Shown: positions 1-12,050, numbered from the stretch's first letter. The stretch is 64,000 nt of DNA from Oscheius onirici (GCA_932521025.1 OW051468.1:9694719-9758718); one strand, 5' to 3'. Notes: generated by a model from the sequence alone, not told the origin. Numbers and translations: made by a program.

Positions 1-523
1 CCCTTGTCTTCAAGGTGAGCGAGTTTGTAAAATGGTAGGAGTCGAGTGGAGAGGGCAATTTGTGTCGCCAAACTGGCCGTGACATTGGCTCCCATACAAG
101 AATTGTTGTCACTCTCTCCCAGCCTCTTCCTCCCTCCCCTCCTTCATGCAAATTGGGCTAATAAGTGGCTCTGGATGGCCCCCAGTGTCCTCTCATTAAG
201 CACGTCTTCATCTACACACATTAACTATTCGGGAGGATAGACTGTTTGATTATTCATCCAGATTTCCGTGTCTTTTGAACTTATTTTCTGAGTGTCACCG
301 GTCGAGTCAGCCCGACAGCTAATCCGCGACTGTTTCATCTCGCAAGCGAATCCGCAATTATCCTGTCGCCTTCTTCCAGGACTAGCCCGACTCGTGTACA
401 ATTGTCCTCTTTTCGTGCCCTTTTTCTACACCATTTCCAACTGTCTGCACACGGGGAATAAACGGCCTCAAACACACGACTGTCAATCTATTTAAATACT
501 GTCTTCGTAGACTTCCAAAAGCT

Positions 524-748
524 TACAGTAAAGGACCGTATTTCTCTAATAAAAGCACCCCCGTACGCAATTACGTACGCATTTTTTCAGGTTGAACAGA
601 TTTTTTCCTAACTTTCCGCCTATTTTTCCCAAACAGATAGACATCCCTGCTACCGAGGAAAAAAAAGGTTGAAAAATTATGGCTTCACTCGGAAAAAAAT
701 GCATACGTCATTGCGTATGATGGTGCTTATGTTAGAGCTTTTACGGTA
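524..748. mobile_element. Palindromic MITE-like element (family F)
   Basis: The left end (TACAGTAAAGG..., then AAGCACC...TACGCAAT.ACGTA.GCATTTTTT) is repeated in inverted orientation at the right end (TTTACGGTA outermost). The inverted arms are about 60-70 bp and imperfect, separated by roughly 90 bp. Both outer ends abut TA, as expected for a Tc1/mariner-type target duplication. There is no coding capacity. The exact ends are uncertain by a few bases. Confidence 0.6.
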
Positions 749-3700
749 TTAAATGTAACCATACAGTAAACTTCTATATAAAAAAATAATCTGGAACTGT
801 ACCCTCTCATCCCGACTTTTTTCTGCACGCAACACCTGTCGTCCTCGCTTCCAATTAATCCACACTGCCGCCTATAATTAACCCGAAGAGGATTAGCCCT
901 CCACTGATCGCTACGAAATGCTCTGTGAGTCTCTCAAGCTCCCCACTTCTATATCTTTAATTACTGGGTTACCCTTCTGGAGAGAGTCTCTCCCGGACAG
1001 AGAGCCCGTTCGCACTTCTTTGTTGTCGGCTGATTGGCCCCTCGGGATGCTCAATCCCTACTCAACCTTCACTCTTTCGATTTTAGTAATACTTCCTCTC
1101 GGATTACAGTACTTTTTCTTATCTAGCCGGCCTTAAAACTGTCGCCTCGGAGGCGTCAAGACCTTCAGTCTCGTCATCACCTCTCTGGGTCTCGTCACTT
1201 CTATCTCTCCTACCAATCTCTTTTGCTTGAGAATACTAGATTTGTTTCCATTTCATTCTGGAGAATCCATCCAAACTTTTAAAAACCATAAAAAGACAGT
1301 ACATGTTTGCTGAACCTCCAATTTTCAACGAATCCTTGTGAGATTCTTGAAGTTAATTTTTTAGCTTCGTGTCCCTATTCGCCGCAAGTATAATTCCCAA
1401 AACTGGTCTCAGAAACTTGCCGTCGTGTATAAACCAGCTGTCCTCGGCCAGTAAACACCCTGTTGGTCATAAAGACTTTCTGCTCGCCAGTCGGATTAAT
1501 TCGCGTCAATCTGTCTCCTGAGAGAGGGTAGTAGGCGAAACTTAATGAGAGACGAACTTTTAGAGAGGAGAAAGAGTCGTAAAAGACATCTGTCTCTTCC
1601 GCTTTATTACCAGCCGCCTTTTTCACCCGCCTTTCATAATCCGTGACGTTTCTTTCTTGAGTCAACAGACATCAACCGGTCATACCCAGCTGCTCTCCTC
1701 TGTCTCTCTCTTTCTTTTTTCCCGCCAACCAGTTCATCCTCAGGGTCAAACCAAGTGTCCAATTTTTGGGGAGGCTTTATGCGGCAGCCTCTCTCTCTCT
1801 CGTCACCCTCCGTTCAATTGTGGCTTCCGTTCGATGACCGCCCCTCACAGCTTTTTATACTACTACCAGCTGTCTGCTACCACCTCTCTTCGAAAAAAAA
1901 GGATTGTAGATTAAAATGACCGTAATCATATATCTATTTTCAAGTAATCTGTGTACCGAGAGTCTTACCTTTTGTAGTTCTTTTCTGTCTTGACCGTTCG
2001 ATACGTGACATAACCGGTCGATGTTTTAATAACCGTCTGAAAATTTTTAAAAATTACTCAAGATTTTGTAGTAATATCAATGGGGATTGAAATCCCTCTA
2101 AAAAGATACTAGTTTTTCTTCCGAAACGTTGTTTAATCGCAGAAATCCGGCTATTGTTACCCATGAAGCGTGTCAAATTGAGCATGAAGGCCTCTATAGT
2201 CTTGTCTCTTCCGCTCTTATACTCAAACTCAAAAAGGGCCTTTGACAGTTCGGGCGCACTTCCGTGTGCGTGCGGTGTCAATGACCACATACAGTCCATA
2301 AATCAGTAAGGGGACCATAGTCTATTGTCCTCGAGTCAATGGACATTCGACAAGACACAACGGCGTCTCCAACCGTGTCCATTACCCAATTAGCCCACAT
2401 TTGACCGTTTTACGACATCTTTTTTTTGGGTCTTCTGAAACCAAGTTTGAGAATACGATTTTTGACTGCCATTTGATCCGATAGTACACTGATAATTGGC
2501 ACATCTGTTAATCTATTTCATCTCGGAAAACATGTTCCAGAAAGCCAAAAGCTGTAGCCATATTGCATGGTCATTTGTTTTCGTTTCTCGCGCAATTAGA
2601 GTCCTCTCTAATCATTTTCTGTTCCCCGACCGGCCATTGCCTAACAGATGTCAATTAGGCCTCACCCCCTCTCGGTCGAATCCATTAAAAACTATTTGTT
2701 CTCGTAAATCGAATCTTTATTCAGTTCGGATTGCCACTGTGAAGACAGTTTGAACAAAAATTCAAAGTGAGTTTGCATTTACCGCCATTAAAGGTATGAG
2801 AACCACATCCCTTACCTCTATAGATCGGAGCAAAGAGACCCTTGACCTATCATGGAAATCTCTGTAAAAACGAAAGATGATTACATAGTTTCTATTGGTT
2901 CTGCTCGTAGTATCAGAAGGACGAGAAAGGACTCCTCGGCAAGTGCTGCCTTTGTTTTTGTTGCAGCGCCCGAGCCATTACAGTTTTCACTGTAGGAGAC
3001 GGTACATGGTTTGGATTCATTAGCACAGGGTATCCTTTGGGAACAGCTTGTTATGATCGAATATAGGGATGAGTAAGAACGTTTCAAAACAACGAAAAAC
3101 AGTATGACTCTATCGGAAAGCAGTTTCTTGGACTGTCGGAATACAGCCGGACTTTGGAGCATTAGGAAGTCTGCTTACTTCTACTTTCTTTCAAAACGCA
3201 ACTTTTTCGGATGCTTTGAATCCGCTATGGTCTGTTCAAAAAAGAAGAGGGTTTACCGTAAGGTTTGAGCTCTACCCGAGACCCATTTAGTAAGCAAAAG
3301 TTGGATACTCCGACATCAATTTTGAAAGATACGCAGCGAAATTTGAAATTTGTTGGCTAAGTATAGAACGTTTTCGTACTAAGTGGGTCTCGAAGGGGAG
3401 AGCAGAAATCTTACAGTAATCCCTATTTTTTTTACAGTCCGAATCAGTTTGACGAGGGCCGTGCATGGATCGAAAGACGAGTACTCCCAAACACATAATA
3501 AAAAGCGCCAAATTTAACAAATGATTTCTCAAATTAGTTATTATGATGGTTATGTATAATTAGTGCAGCTGTTTGTGAGCGGGAGAGAGTAAGAGAGGTT
3601 GGGATCAGATTGATCGCGAGAACTCTTACAACGGCCTCCCGGACGTGTCTCCCGGGTCTCTCTGTTTTTTGAATCAGGCTGCACCTGTTACCCGCTCAAG

Positions 3701-5097
3701 CTCTAAGCCTACAATTGATGTCCTTTATTCATTCATTGCGCTCACCTGAGAACTATGAATTTTCAACGAGAATGAGAGAAGGACCGCCTTCTCGCGGAAG
3801 CTTCTCTCCCCCAAATATATCATCTGATTGGCACTAATCTAGGCCATCGACTATAATTTCTACCTTGCCTCTCCCAGCTGAACCGGATTGAGAGTGAGAG
3901 TCTCGAGGACAGAATGGCACTTGTCTCTACCCCCAATGGCAACTCCCAAAAGCTGATATTTGATATATTTGGACAGAGGCCTCACTGCAGTCGCCGTGAC
4001 CCGAAAAGGCCACCTCAAACAAAGAAACGCCGCGCCCGTTAGACTCGAGCCTCTCGAAATGACTCTTCCCGTCTGGATTACTCTTTTGACTCATTCGTTC
4101 AAGTGGCTAGTGATCTTTTGGCAGATATGACTAACGATTGGTCACTTAATCAGCTGACTCTCTTTTGGTCACCATTTATCCAGCTGTCCTCCCAGTATGC
4201 AAACAAACGTCTCTCTCACACACAAACCTCGATGAACCACACAATCCCACAGCTCTTCCTCCTCACACATAATCGGATATTATATGGTTCCGCCGTGTTG
4301 CACATTATTCATCCAGAGAGAGAGGCGCCGCCTCCAACTTGACGCTCTTGTTGCCAGACACAAACTTTTCGTACTCCTTCTTCAGTTCTTCGAAATCTCT
4401 CACCGACTGCTGATAATCCGCCTCTTACTAATCGTATTCCCTTCCATGGGCCTCCTCCGCTCGATCATCCCTTTCATCGTCTTTATTTCATTAGTATCCA
4501 GCCATCTTCCTGTGAAAGCTTCTCGACACAACCAAAACTAAATATTTTTAAAGAGATCTTAGTACTCAGAAAAGTCTTCACAGTTCTCTCACAAGCCAAC
4601 AATAATTAAAAATAGAAGTATGGGTATCCGTAAACACTTGCTTCTGACTCAATTTCCTCCTCTGTCTGTCTCACGCTCTCTAATCATCGTCCCTTTACTT
4701 CTAGCCAGTATATTCTTCTTCATGTACGGCTGTCATGCGGTTTGTCCGTTTTACGAGCAGCCAACTTCTTATCAGCTCTAATCGATCAACAATAACATTC
4801 TCAGCCAAATGAGTTGACGTGTGGGGAGACGTGATTCCCACCCACTGAGGTCAAAGGATTTAATCGCCTCCGTTCCCTCTTTCGGCTTATCATGGTTTAG
4901 TTTTAGTGATCCTTGAGAGTCTCTGGGCAGTCTTATCATTCCCACAATCTATTTAGTGCTCCTCCTCGGAACAGGTCCATCGTGAATTTGGTCACGTGAA
5001 CTCTGGGGTTGTTAACATTATCTTTAGTCTGATGATAGAGAGACCAGACACTTTCTATGGTTTTCCACTCTTGGATCTTTCTTCACTGTGCAATGGC

Positions 5098-5186
5098 GTC
5101 CGTCCGTCTGTAGTGGTGTCCGCCCAGTTGTCGAGACAAGCGTAACATGTCAAGTTTTGTCATGTTAATCTTTTACAGTTTTTATT
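5098..5186 (+). repeat. Dispersed repeat fragment
   Basis: A block of about 80 bp (GTAGTGGTGTCCGC...GTTGTCGAGAC...GCGTAACATGTCAAGTTTTG) is repeated almost exactly at about 31390-31460, where it lies next to a hairpin-bearing repeat. The shared block ends near TCATGTTAATCTTTTA in both places. There is no coding signal. It is probably part of the same non-autonomous element family seen at 31.5, 47.5 and 50.2 kb, although those copies do not all carry this block. Confidence 0.75.
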
Positions 5187-5468
5187 TGAGGGAACTCGTC
5201 TAGAAGAGTTTAGTTAGAAGGTAGAACAACCAAGAGAGGCTCACTAATAGCCTGCCACCAAAAGACGGAGGTTGCTGGTCAAGTCAAAAGCTTCATCATC
5301 CTCATCACTTATTACTATCCCAGTTCTTCAGTCTATTAACATCTGGATCTTTAAGCTTTCTCTCCTTACAATTCAAAGATCCTCACCGAATCTCTTATTC
5401 CCAGTCTTTTCAGTTCTCTATTGGCTATGCTGAGGAGGATAAGACTGTGACCCATTCCACCCCGTCAT

Positions 5469-8402
5469 ATGGATAATCGTCGGCCTCCAGCAGCTCTATC
5501 AGAATGCAGTCGAACTCGATTGGTCTTCTCCCTCCTCCTTTGCTTGCTTGCTTCGCATTCAGCAGGCTCCACAAGACTTCAAGAAGATGTGAGTTTTTTT
5601 AGAGTTATTCTCATTCATTTTGAATCTAGGACATCGGCCAAAGCTCGTCGGTCTCATCGTCGTTGAAGAAGGCCTTCACGAACGAGTGGGCAGTGCGGGT
5701 AGCTGGTGGCAGTGACGAGGATGCTCAACGACTGGCAGACAAATACGGGTACACGAATCTGGGTCGGGTGAGTATTTGACTCGTTTTGAAGAAAGTTTTG
5801 GGCGTCTCTATTCATATGCTGATCAAGGCACCTTTCCGTGACGCAAAACCAGACGTCACGTTCCGACCTCTTTTGCATAGCAAATAGGGACCGTTTTGGA
5901 GGCAAGAGAGTGAAAGTTGTTAGGCTTTCTACCAGCTAGCGAAAGGACAAAATTCGATGATCAAGGCGGCAAAAAGTTCTTGCATTTTCATTTGCAGAGC
6001 CTATTAATCGTTTAAATTTCAAACTTTCCCCAATTTTATTGTTCTGAATAATCCCCTTTCTTACAGGTCATCCCGGGTGAGGAATATTTTTTGTTTCGCA
6101 ATAGCAATCAACGAACACGTTCAACGAGAAAGGCGCGAAGTCTACAGCTGAATGCCATTTCACACGAGCCGGAAGTTGTCTGGTTCGAGCAACAGGTAGC
6201 AAAGAAACGGGTCAAGCGGGACTACAAGTCGAGTAGACCGATCAGAAATAACCAGGGAAATGTGAGTTTGAGAGTCAAGCTTATAAAAAGACAAAACATA
6301 GGAAAACGACGTCCTGTACGAGTTTGACGATTCATTAGTCTCAAAATCTAGGAATAGAAAAATGCCGGATCCTAACGATCCTCTTTGGACCGACATGTGG
6401 TATTTGGTAAGCCTTTCTTTTGTTAATTTTTAATTACTCTTCAGAACCGAGCCGAAACAACAGGAAACGCCAAAATGGACCACAATGTCAAAGAAGCTTG
6501 GGATCTGGGCTACACTGGGAAGGGAGTCGTGGTGACGATTCTGGACGATGGTTTAGAAAGAACACATCCTGATATAGCTCCAAATTACGTATGTGTATAA
6601 TACTTTAAACATAAACAGAGAGTACAGGATCCGCGAGCCTCTTACGATGTGAATGATCGAGACGAAGACCCGATGCCCAGATATGAGTACAGTGACGAGA
6701 ACCGACATGGGACGAGGTGTGCCGGAGAGGTGGCTGCCATCTTCAACAATAGTCTCTGCATTGTCGGGATAGCATATAACGCGAATATTGGCGGGATTCG
6801 AATGCTGGACGGAGATGTGACGGATGCTGTTGAAGCGGCTTCTCTGGGACACAATTCGGACTATGTTGACATCTATAGCGCCAGCTGGGGACCGGACGAT
6901 GACGGAAGGACAGTTGATGGACCGGCCAAGCTGACCAGAGCTGCCTTCGAGAGAGGAATCAAGGAAGGACGAAGAGGAAAAGGGTCAATCTTCATCTGGG
7001 CTTCAGGAAATGGCGGGAAGGATGCTGATTCGTGCAATTGTGATGGTTATACGAACAGGTGAGGATTTTTTTTTCAAATGTAGCTTTTGTGCGATATTTT
7101 TCCCGGTGAAACACTCTTTTTTCAATGTTCTGCTGCTTTGAAATGAAGTAGCGGAGATGAAGAAATAACATACAATCAAAACCTTAAAAAAGACCGTCTG
7201 ACACTCGCAAAACTGTATGATTATGTTGCATGAGAGCGGTATAAAAAAAGTAGTAAAAAAGCGTTTCAGCATTTACACCTTGTCCATATCGTCAGCAACT
7301 GAGAATGGCAACATTCCGTGGTATTCTGAAGCCTGTAGCAGCACCTTGGCCACAACCTACTCGAGCGGAGCCAGTGGAGAGAAGATGATAGTCACGACTG
7401 ATCTCCATCATGCCTGTACCCATACTCATACCGGTACTTCGGCATCCGCTCCTCTCGCAGCCGGAATCGTTGCTTTGGCTTTGGAAGCCAATCCTAAGCT
7501 GACTTGGCGGGACCTTCAGCATATTGTCATTCGAACGGCCAAGCCGATTCATCTTCGAGCAGGGGACTGGGTGACAAATGGCGTCGGAAAGAATGTTTCC
7601 CATTCGTTCGGCTACGGACTGATGGATGCTGGAGCCATGGTTCGGTTAGCCAAGAATTGGACTACTGTAGCCAGTCAGCACAAGTGTCGACAGTTCTATC
7701 CGAGCAGATTTAAGTGAGTCTAGATTTTTTCATGGCCTTTTCGAACAGTATTAGCCGAAAAAAAATACTGTAGTGAGGCACTTTTTTTGTGAAACTGGCA
7801 ATATTAAAATGAACTTATAATACCAGCTTTAGGACGATTCCTCACGGAAACCGACTCCAACTACAACTGTATACAGATGGCTGTGCTGGAAATGACGACG
7901 ACCACGTCGCCTTCTTGGAACATGTCCAGGCAGTAATCACCCTAAAAGCGCCGAAAAGAGGAGACATTCAGATCTATCTGACTAGTCCTTCAGGTAGTAG
8001 CCACTCTGTTATTCAACAACAGAAACTTCAGGAACTCGGTCGACTCTTCTCACCAAGAGAGCGAGAGACACATCCAGAGCTGGCTTTCTTGAATGGTCCT
8101 TCATGACAACACACAGCTGGGGAGAGACGGCTTCCGGACTGTGGACTCTTGAGATTGATAATGATGGCTGGGATGACTCTGAACTGGTGGGTCGTGTCTC
8201 TCTCCCTTTAGAATGTCTTTCTTTCCAGGTCAAATGGGATCTGGTACTCTACGGCACAGCCGAAGAGACAAGTCCATTGGGGGGCAGACACTCCTCGGTT
8301 CTGACAGCCCGGTCAATTTCTCGGCACGTTGAAGACAGTTCATCCATCGCCAGGAATCTCTTTGTCGTGCTCCTCGTTTCCGTTCTTTCTCAACTCTTCT
8401 AA
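5469..8402 (+). CDS. bli-4: Furin/BLI-4-like proprotein convertase
   Basis: A subtilisin-like endoprotease that cleaves secretory precursors after paired basic residues in the late Golgi. About ten exons. The N-terminal segment has a hydrophobic signal stretch ([12 protein letters not shown]), followed by a prodomain beginning [12 protein letters not shown] and ending in the autocleavage-type site KKRVKRD. The catalytic domain carries the Asp motif [17 protein letters not shown], the His motif [10 protein letters not shown], the oxyanion-region [12 protein letters not shown] and the Ser motif [14 protein letters not shown] domain follows ([29 protein letters not shown]). After the P domain the protein ends quickly in a hydrophobic tail ([15 protein letters not shown]), with no furin-type Cys-rich repeats in this model. 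Similarity to nematode BLI-4 is my recollection of the family. The start is the first ATG before the signal stretch. Alternative 3' isoforms, known for bli-4, cannot be excluded. Confidence 0.93.
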
Positions 8403-8617
8403 TCATTTTGGTTGTGATCCAGATCTCTATTCCCTCATTCCTCTTGCACTTCTTCGCACACCGGTCTTTCTGACCTACATCTGTTCGTGATTTCTCAGCT
8501 TCACTTTGTGTCTTGTACAAATTGCGTTTTTTTTCTAGTCTCTTTGTACCCTCTTTTTTCACGTACAATTATTGAATATAGAGCTTTACGATTATTTTCT
8601 AGTTCAAAGACACTATG

Positions 8618-8623
8618 AATAAA
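8618..8623 (+). terminator. Poly(A) signal of the furin gene
   Basis: AATAAA lies about 215 bases after the furin stop codon, in AT-rich sequence, and fits the 3' end of that transcript. Confidence 0.5.
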
Positions 8624-9479
8624 GACACCCAAATAAATTCTTATGGTTTACATCACAACTGCTTTCACAAACAAAACTGTAGACGAAAGAACATGCCCAT
8701 TTGTGGTAGATTCTCATGACGCTGGTAGAGACTCTGTCTGATATTATTCTTGATGCTTTGTACAGCGACCGTCGACGACAGTCAGCACATAGTCCTTGTG
8801 GGGAAGTTAGGTAGTCTAGCTTATTTCTCTGCCGAACTTGATGTTTTTCTCTACTCATTGTCAGGAGTGTTTTTTCTTCTACAGTTTTGCTTTTAACAAA
8901 CTTGTTGAGAAGCGACTAATTGTGATATAATATGTGTTGTTTTGTATGTCTATTATTGTGAATAGAAGTGCGCTTTTGGCACTTAAGCTTGGAACTCCTC
9001 TTTTCTATATACTTCGCGTCTTCTGTTACAACAAAACTAGCCAGGACTTGATTGTAAAAAAAAAGCTTGAATATTTTTTTCCAAACAAGGTTGGCAACGC
9101 CTTTCCAGGGTTAAAGTAGAAGTTCATGACTTCGCTCTGTTACGGAGCCCTAGTCGTGGTTTCCCTTTCATTCCTCCTTTGTTACTCTCCTCCAGTCACT
9201 CTCCCTCGCCCTCCAAAGAAGAATTGTATTTGCTTTATTGTATTGTACGAAATTGTATTGTACTCCCTTCAAAATGTAGGATCTGAACGGGTCGCCCGGC
9301 CCGTTCCTAGCTTTAATAAGTTTCAGTCCTACTCTCTTACTCTTGTCACTATGTTCCAGTCACACAGTCCCAGTAAGAAACTACAAAGTTCTTAGAACCC
9401 TTCGCGCACTTGCTTTTCCTGTTTAAAATTTCTCCTTATAAGAAACTGAGAGCTGTGGACTTCCAGGCTAATCTCGGAT
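8624..9479. other. Intergenic, repeat fragment inside
   Basis: No supported gene. A frame at 9126-9395 starts with a hydrophobic stretch but has no relatives I recognise and no splice context. A short hairpin (GAACGGG...CCCGTTC) lies at about 9287-9309. A segment around 9060-9113 is shared in inverted orientation with about 50690-50760. Confidence 0.5.
9063..9115 (+). repeat. Dispersed repeat end, shared with 50.7 kb
   Basis: The block ACAAGGTTGGCAACGCC.TTCCAGGG.TAA, preceded by a T-rich TTTTTTCC run and GCTTG, is present here and in reverse orientation at about 50692-50760. Identity is high over about 40 bp and weaker beyond. It is probably an end of a non-autonomous element. Confidence 0.6.
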
Positions 9480-11400
9480 ATGGCCGAAAAGAAGAAGAAA
9501 TCAGCCGGCTTCAGTCCTTCCGATGCGCTGTGGAGCGTCTGGGGCAAAGTGCAGAATATCAAAAAGGCCATCACTGCTCCCTTTCGAACAAACACTCACG
9601 GTTTGCCTCTGTCTTGTATTCTAATTCGTTATTTTTAAGAAATCGAAACTAACGAAGACGTAGCGCCACAGAAAAAGACCTTTAGGGAAACTCTACCAGG
9701 TATTTGTCCTAACTTTTCTCTGCAAAAAATACCTATGTTTGGGAGCAACACCTACGAATACGCCAATGGATCCGCCTTCTGTCACTAGTAAGTGAAGAAG
9801 GTTTTTTTCAAAACTGGTTCAGGAAACCTCGTACAGCAGCCACATACTCGATCACCAGCAAAGGAGCCTAAGAGTGAGACTCTTTCCTGCTTTCCTAAAA
9901 AAGCATTTAGGAACACCTATAGACAAAAGTGAGCCAGCATCTTCTTCTTCTGTGCCTTCCAAATACGCCTCTCCGCTGCCTCCTTCAAAATTAACCAGTA
10001 ATCAAAACAGTACGTGTTTTTTTGACTAAAATAATATTTCTTCTCAATTCAGACGCACCCAGTTTGTTTGAAAAGAAGAAGAAAAGCCAAGACGAAAAAG
10101 TGGGAAGAAAACGGTCAAAGAAACGTGACAAAAAAGAGGAGCTGAGAAGAATGGTAGCTGCATTAACAGAGTTGGTTTTTCATTCAAACGCTCTAATACA
10201 GACCGGTCAATAATTTTTGATCCTTTTGGCCATATTTTTCTTTCCAAATGAGATATCAAAAATCTGTTTTATCCGTTCCATTGCACTGTATCTGGGCTAC
10301 ATTGTGCCAAAAATTCAGACCTCTCGACGGTTTCTGCGAGTTGTGGCAGAGTTTTGAACGCAACCACTTTTTGGACCCCTTCCTATATCCCAGCCTTCCT
10401 AAATAAGGGAATCAAGCCAATTCTCTGTGGGTGGCATGCACCTAGGTGGTACCAATTACCGCCCCGATTTTGAGACCGAACCATTCGGTCATTTCCGAGA
10501 TAACCATTTCGCAAACTCCGATTTTGACCCAACTTCAAATCATCATATCTCTGTGATTTCTTAACCTTTTTTGAAGACATTGAAGACAGCATTTATACGT
10601 TTCGGCATGTTCTGTGACTACTTAGATCAGATAATGGACATTCCAACCCATTTTTCAAAATTGAAAAAGGTTAAGAAGAAAGAAATCACAGAGATATGAC
10701 GGTTTGAATTTGGGTCAAAATCGGAATTTGCATGCCGCCCACAGAGAATTAGCTTGATTCCCTTACCTAGGAAGGCTGGGATATAGAAGGGGTCCAAAAA
10801 GTGGTTGCTTTCAAAACTCTGCCACAACTCGCAGAAACCATCAAGAGGTCTGAATTTTTGGCACAATGTAGCCCAGATACAGTACAATGGAACGGAGAAA
10901 ACAGATTTTTGATATCTCATTTAGAAAAAAAAGTATGGCCAAAAGGATCAAAACTGTATATTTTTAGCGAACTAGTCGAGCTTCAAAATCACAATCAAAA
11001 TGAAGAATTGGAAAAGGTCTACGCGCTTTCAAAAAGTGCTCTCGAGGTAAGAAATTTCGTTTTTCTAGTCAGTTTTTCATTATTCTAGGCGGCCGAATCT
11101 ACTCAAAAAGCTGCACGTAAAGACATCCGAAACCAGTTCAAAGATTTGGCCTGCGAAGTCGACGATGATAAAGCCAACCTCTGCAGCCAAGCAGAGCATC
11201 TTGATCTTCTCTTGGACACAGCTTTAAAGACGCAGACCGATCTCAGCTTCGAGCTTGACAAAATTCTGGAGGAGCTGGAGGAATTGGAGAAGCCTCACGT
11301 CGTTCCAAACAAGGACTGCGGCTCGATAATTGTATTTCTATTAACCTCTTTTGTAAGCCTTATTTGCAGTATTCTAGTGTATTGTTTTATGTATCGGTAA
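9480..11400 (+). CDS. Unknown coiled-coil, tail-anchored membrane protein
   Basis: I do not recognise the family. The model has a start at 9480 (MAEKKKKSAGF...) and a run of very short introns of about 37-45 nt, all in phase 1, up to the exon starting near 10052. A 770-nt phase-1 intron (10206-10975) filled by a palindromic element comes next, then two final exons. The N-terminal half is Pro/Ser/Thr-rich and low in structure (ATPTNTPMDPPS, SEPASSSSVPSKYASP), followed by a very basic segment (KKKKSQDEKVGRKRSKKRDK). The C-terminal part is a predicted helix/coiled coil (LQNHNQNEELEKVYALSKS, LDKILEELEELEK). It ends in one hydrophobic segment (SIIVFLLTSFVSLICSILVYCFMYR), the layout of a tail-anchored ER, Golgi or nuclear-envelope protein. 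It could be SNARE-like or a scaffold. No catalytic motif is visible. Confidence 0.7.
10214..10953. mobile_element. Large palindromic foldback element (family A) in an intron
   Basis: The left arm begins TTTTTGATCCTTTTGGCCAT and the right arm ends with its reverse complement. The arms run about 360 and 290 bp at roughly 90% similarity, with about 75 bp (about 10443-10515) extra in the left arm, and the loop between them is under 100 bp. There is no protein-coding capacity that is not a by-product of the palindrome. No clear target duplication is visible. The element takes up nearly all of the 770-nt intron 10206-10975 of the coiled-coil gene and would leave about 30 nt if removed. Confidence 0.85.
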
Positions 11401-11615
11401 AAGGTTTATCAGTGTCTTTCGAATCATGGTTACAAGTTGAGAGATGGGAACCGGTAAGAACAGTCGGAGCAAGAATAACGGTAAAAGATATGCGTCACAG
11501 TAAAATCTAGGGGCTATAACAGACACGGAAAAAAGAGCAAACTTCGGCATTTTTCATGTACTCAATAGGACTAAAATCTTTTGGAGAGAGGTAATAAGAT
11601 CTGCTAGGAAATTAT

Positions 11616-12050
11616 TTAGATGGCGACGCAAAAAACGTTGATAACGGCCAGAATGTGACGGCTCTCCCAGCGGTACTGGTATGTGACTAAAGTTTTCAAG
11701 TAAATTAGAAAGAAGACTGATAATTTACAGTCGGTTGTTTTATTGTAGAAGCAGATGCTCGATACATTCAGCCCCGATCCGCTGGAAATTTGCAGCATGG
11801 AAGAAGTCACTGGAATAGAATAGATGGATAAATTAAGGAGAGAAAACTCGCCTATGTATTTGAAGGGACGATTGAGGGCAACGAGTCGTTTGGTGATGTT
11901 CTCCACGGCCGTCTGGTTGAGATTGGCACAATCCGAATGCGAATGATTGGCATTTCCGACCATCTCGTCAAGGACCTGCTTGCAGACGGCGTTGACCTCC
12001 TCGCTGGACATCACATTCTTAACATTTTCGTCACTCTTGATATCAACCAT
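11616..12050 (-). CDS. DYNLT: Tctex-type dynein light chain
   Basis: A light chain of cytoplasmic dynein that dimerises and binds the intermediate chain and cargo. Three exons give about 115 residues, the usual family length. Family hallmarks are RPFKYIV followed by SSMLQISSGSGLNVSSICFYN and the C-terminal strand YQYRWESRHILAVINVFCVAI, matching the Tctex pattern of KPFKYIV, then GLH..SSC.W, then a C-terminal ...V.VFGLAI. The ATG at 12050 sits a few bases behind a ...TTTTTCAG acceptor, suggesting a trans-splice or 5' UTR intron site. The intron at 11810-11851 begins with GC, not GT (AG|GCGAGT): only this splice restores KYI-V-TSS. The gene is last in a minus-strand cluster, 163 bp after the inositol phosphatase. 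Confidence 0.9.
   Translation of the reverse strand: MVDIKSDENVKNVMSSEEVNAVCKQVLDEMVGNANHSHSDCANLNQTAVENITKRLVALNRPFKYIGEFSLLNLSIYSIPVTSSMLQISSGSGLNVSSICFYNKTTDCKLSVFFLIYLKTLVTYQYRWESRHILAVINVFCVAI
11810..11851 (-). other. GC-AG intron in the dynein light chain gene
   Basis: The only boundary that joins KYI to VTSSML in frame is ATAG|GCGAGT...TTCCAG|TGAC, a 42-nt intron with a GC donor. The donor is otherwise strong (AG before, GAGT after), as is usual for GC-AG introns. Confidence 0.8.

Larger units (their letters stand above)
1..5468. other. Long stretch without a convincing gene
   Basis: About 5.4 kb upstream of the furin gene. Open frames here are short, lack family similarity and do not chain through plausible splice sites. 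The sequence is rich in CT/TC runs and AGAGAG/CTCTCT blocks and holds one palindromic element (about 524-748) and one partial dispersed repeat (about 5098-5186). It may hold regulatory sequence for the furin gene or the 3' side of a neighbouring gene, but nothing in it proves either. Confidence 0.55.

Noticed and set aside
9126-9395. 89-codon frame beginning with a signal-like hydrophobic stretch
   Set aside because: No family similarity, no acceptor or coding bias around it, and it overlaps low-complexity CT-rich sequence.
10801-11088. In-frame extension of the coiled-coil gene's exon into the right arm of palindrome A
   Set aside because: The frame is open by chance across the element; a phase-1 acceptor at 10975 agrees with all other introns of the gene.
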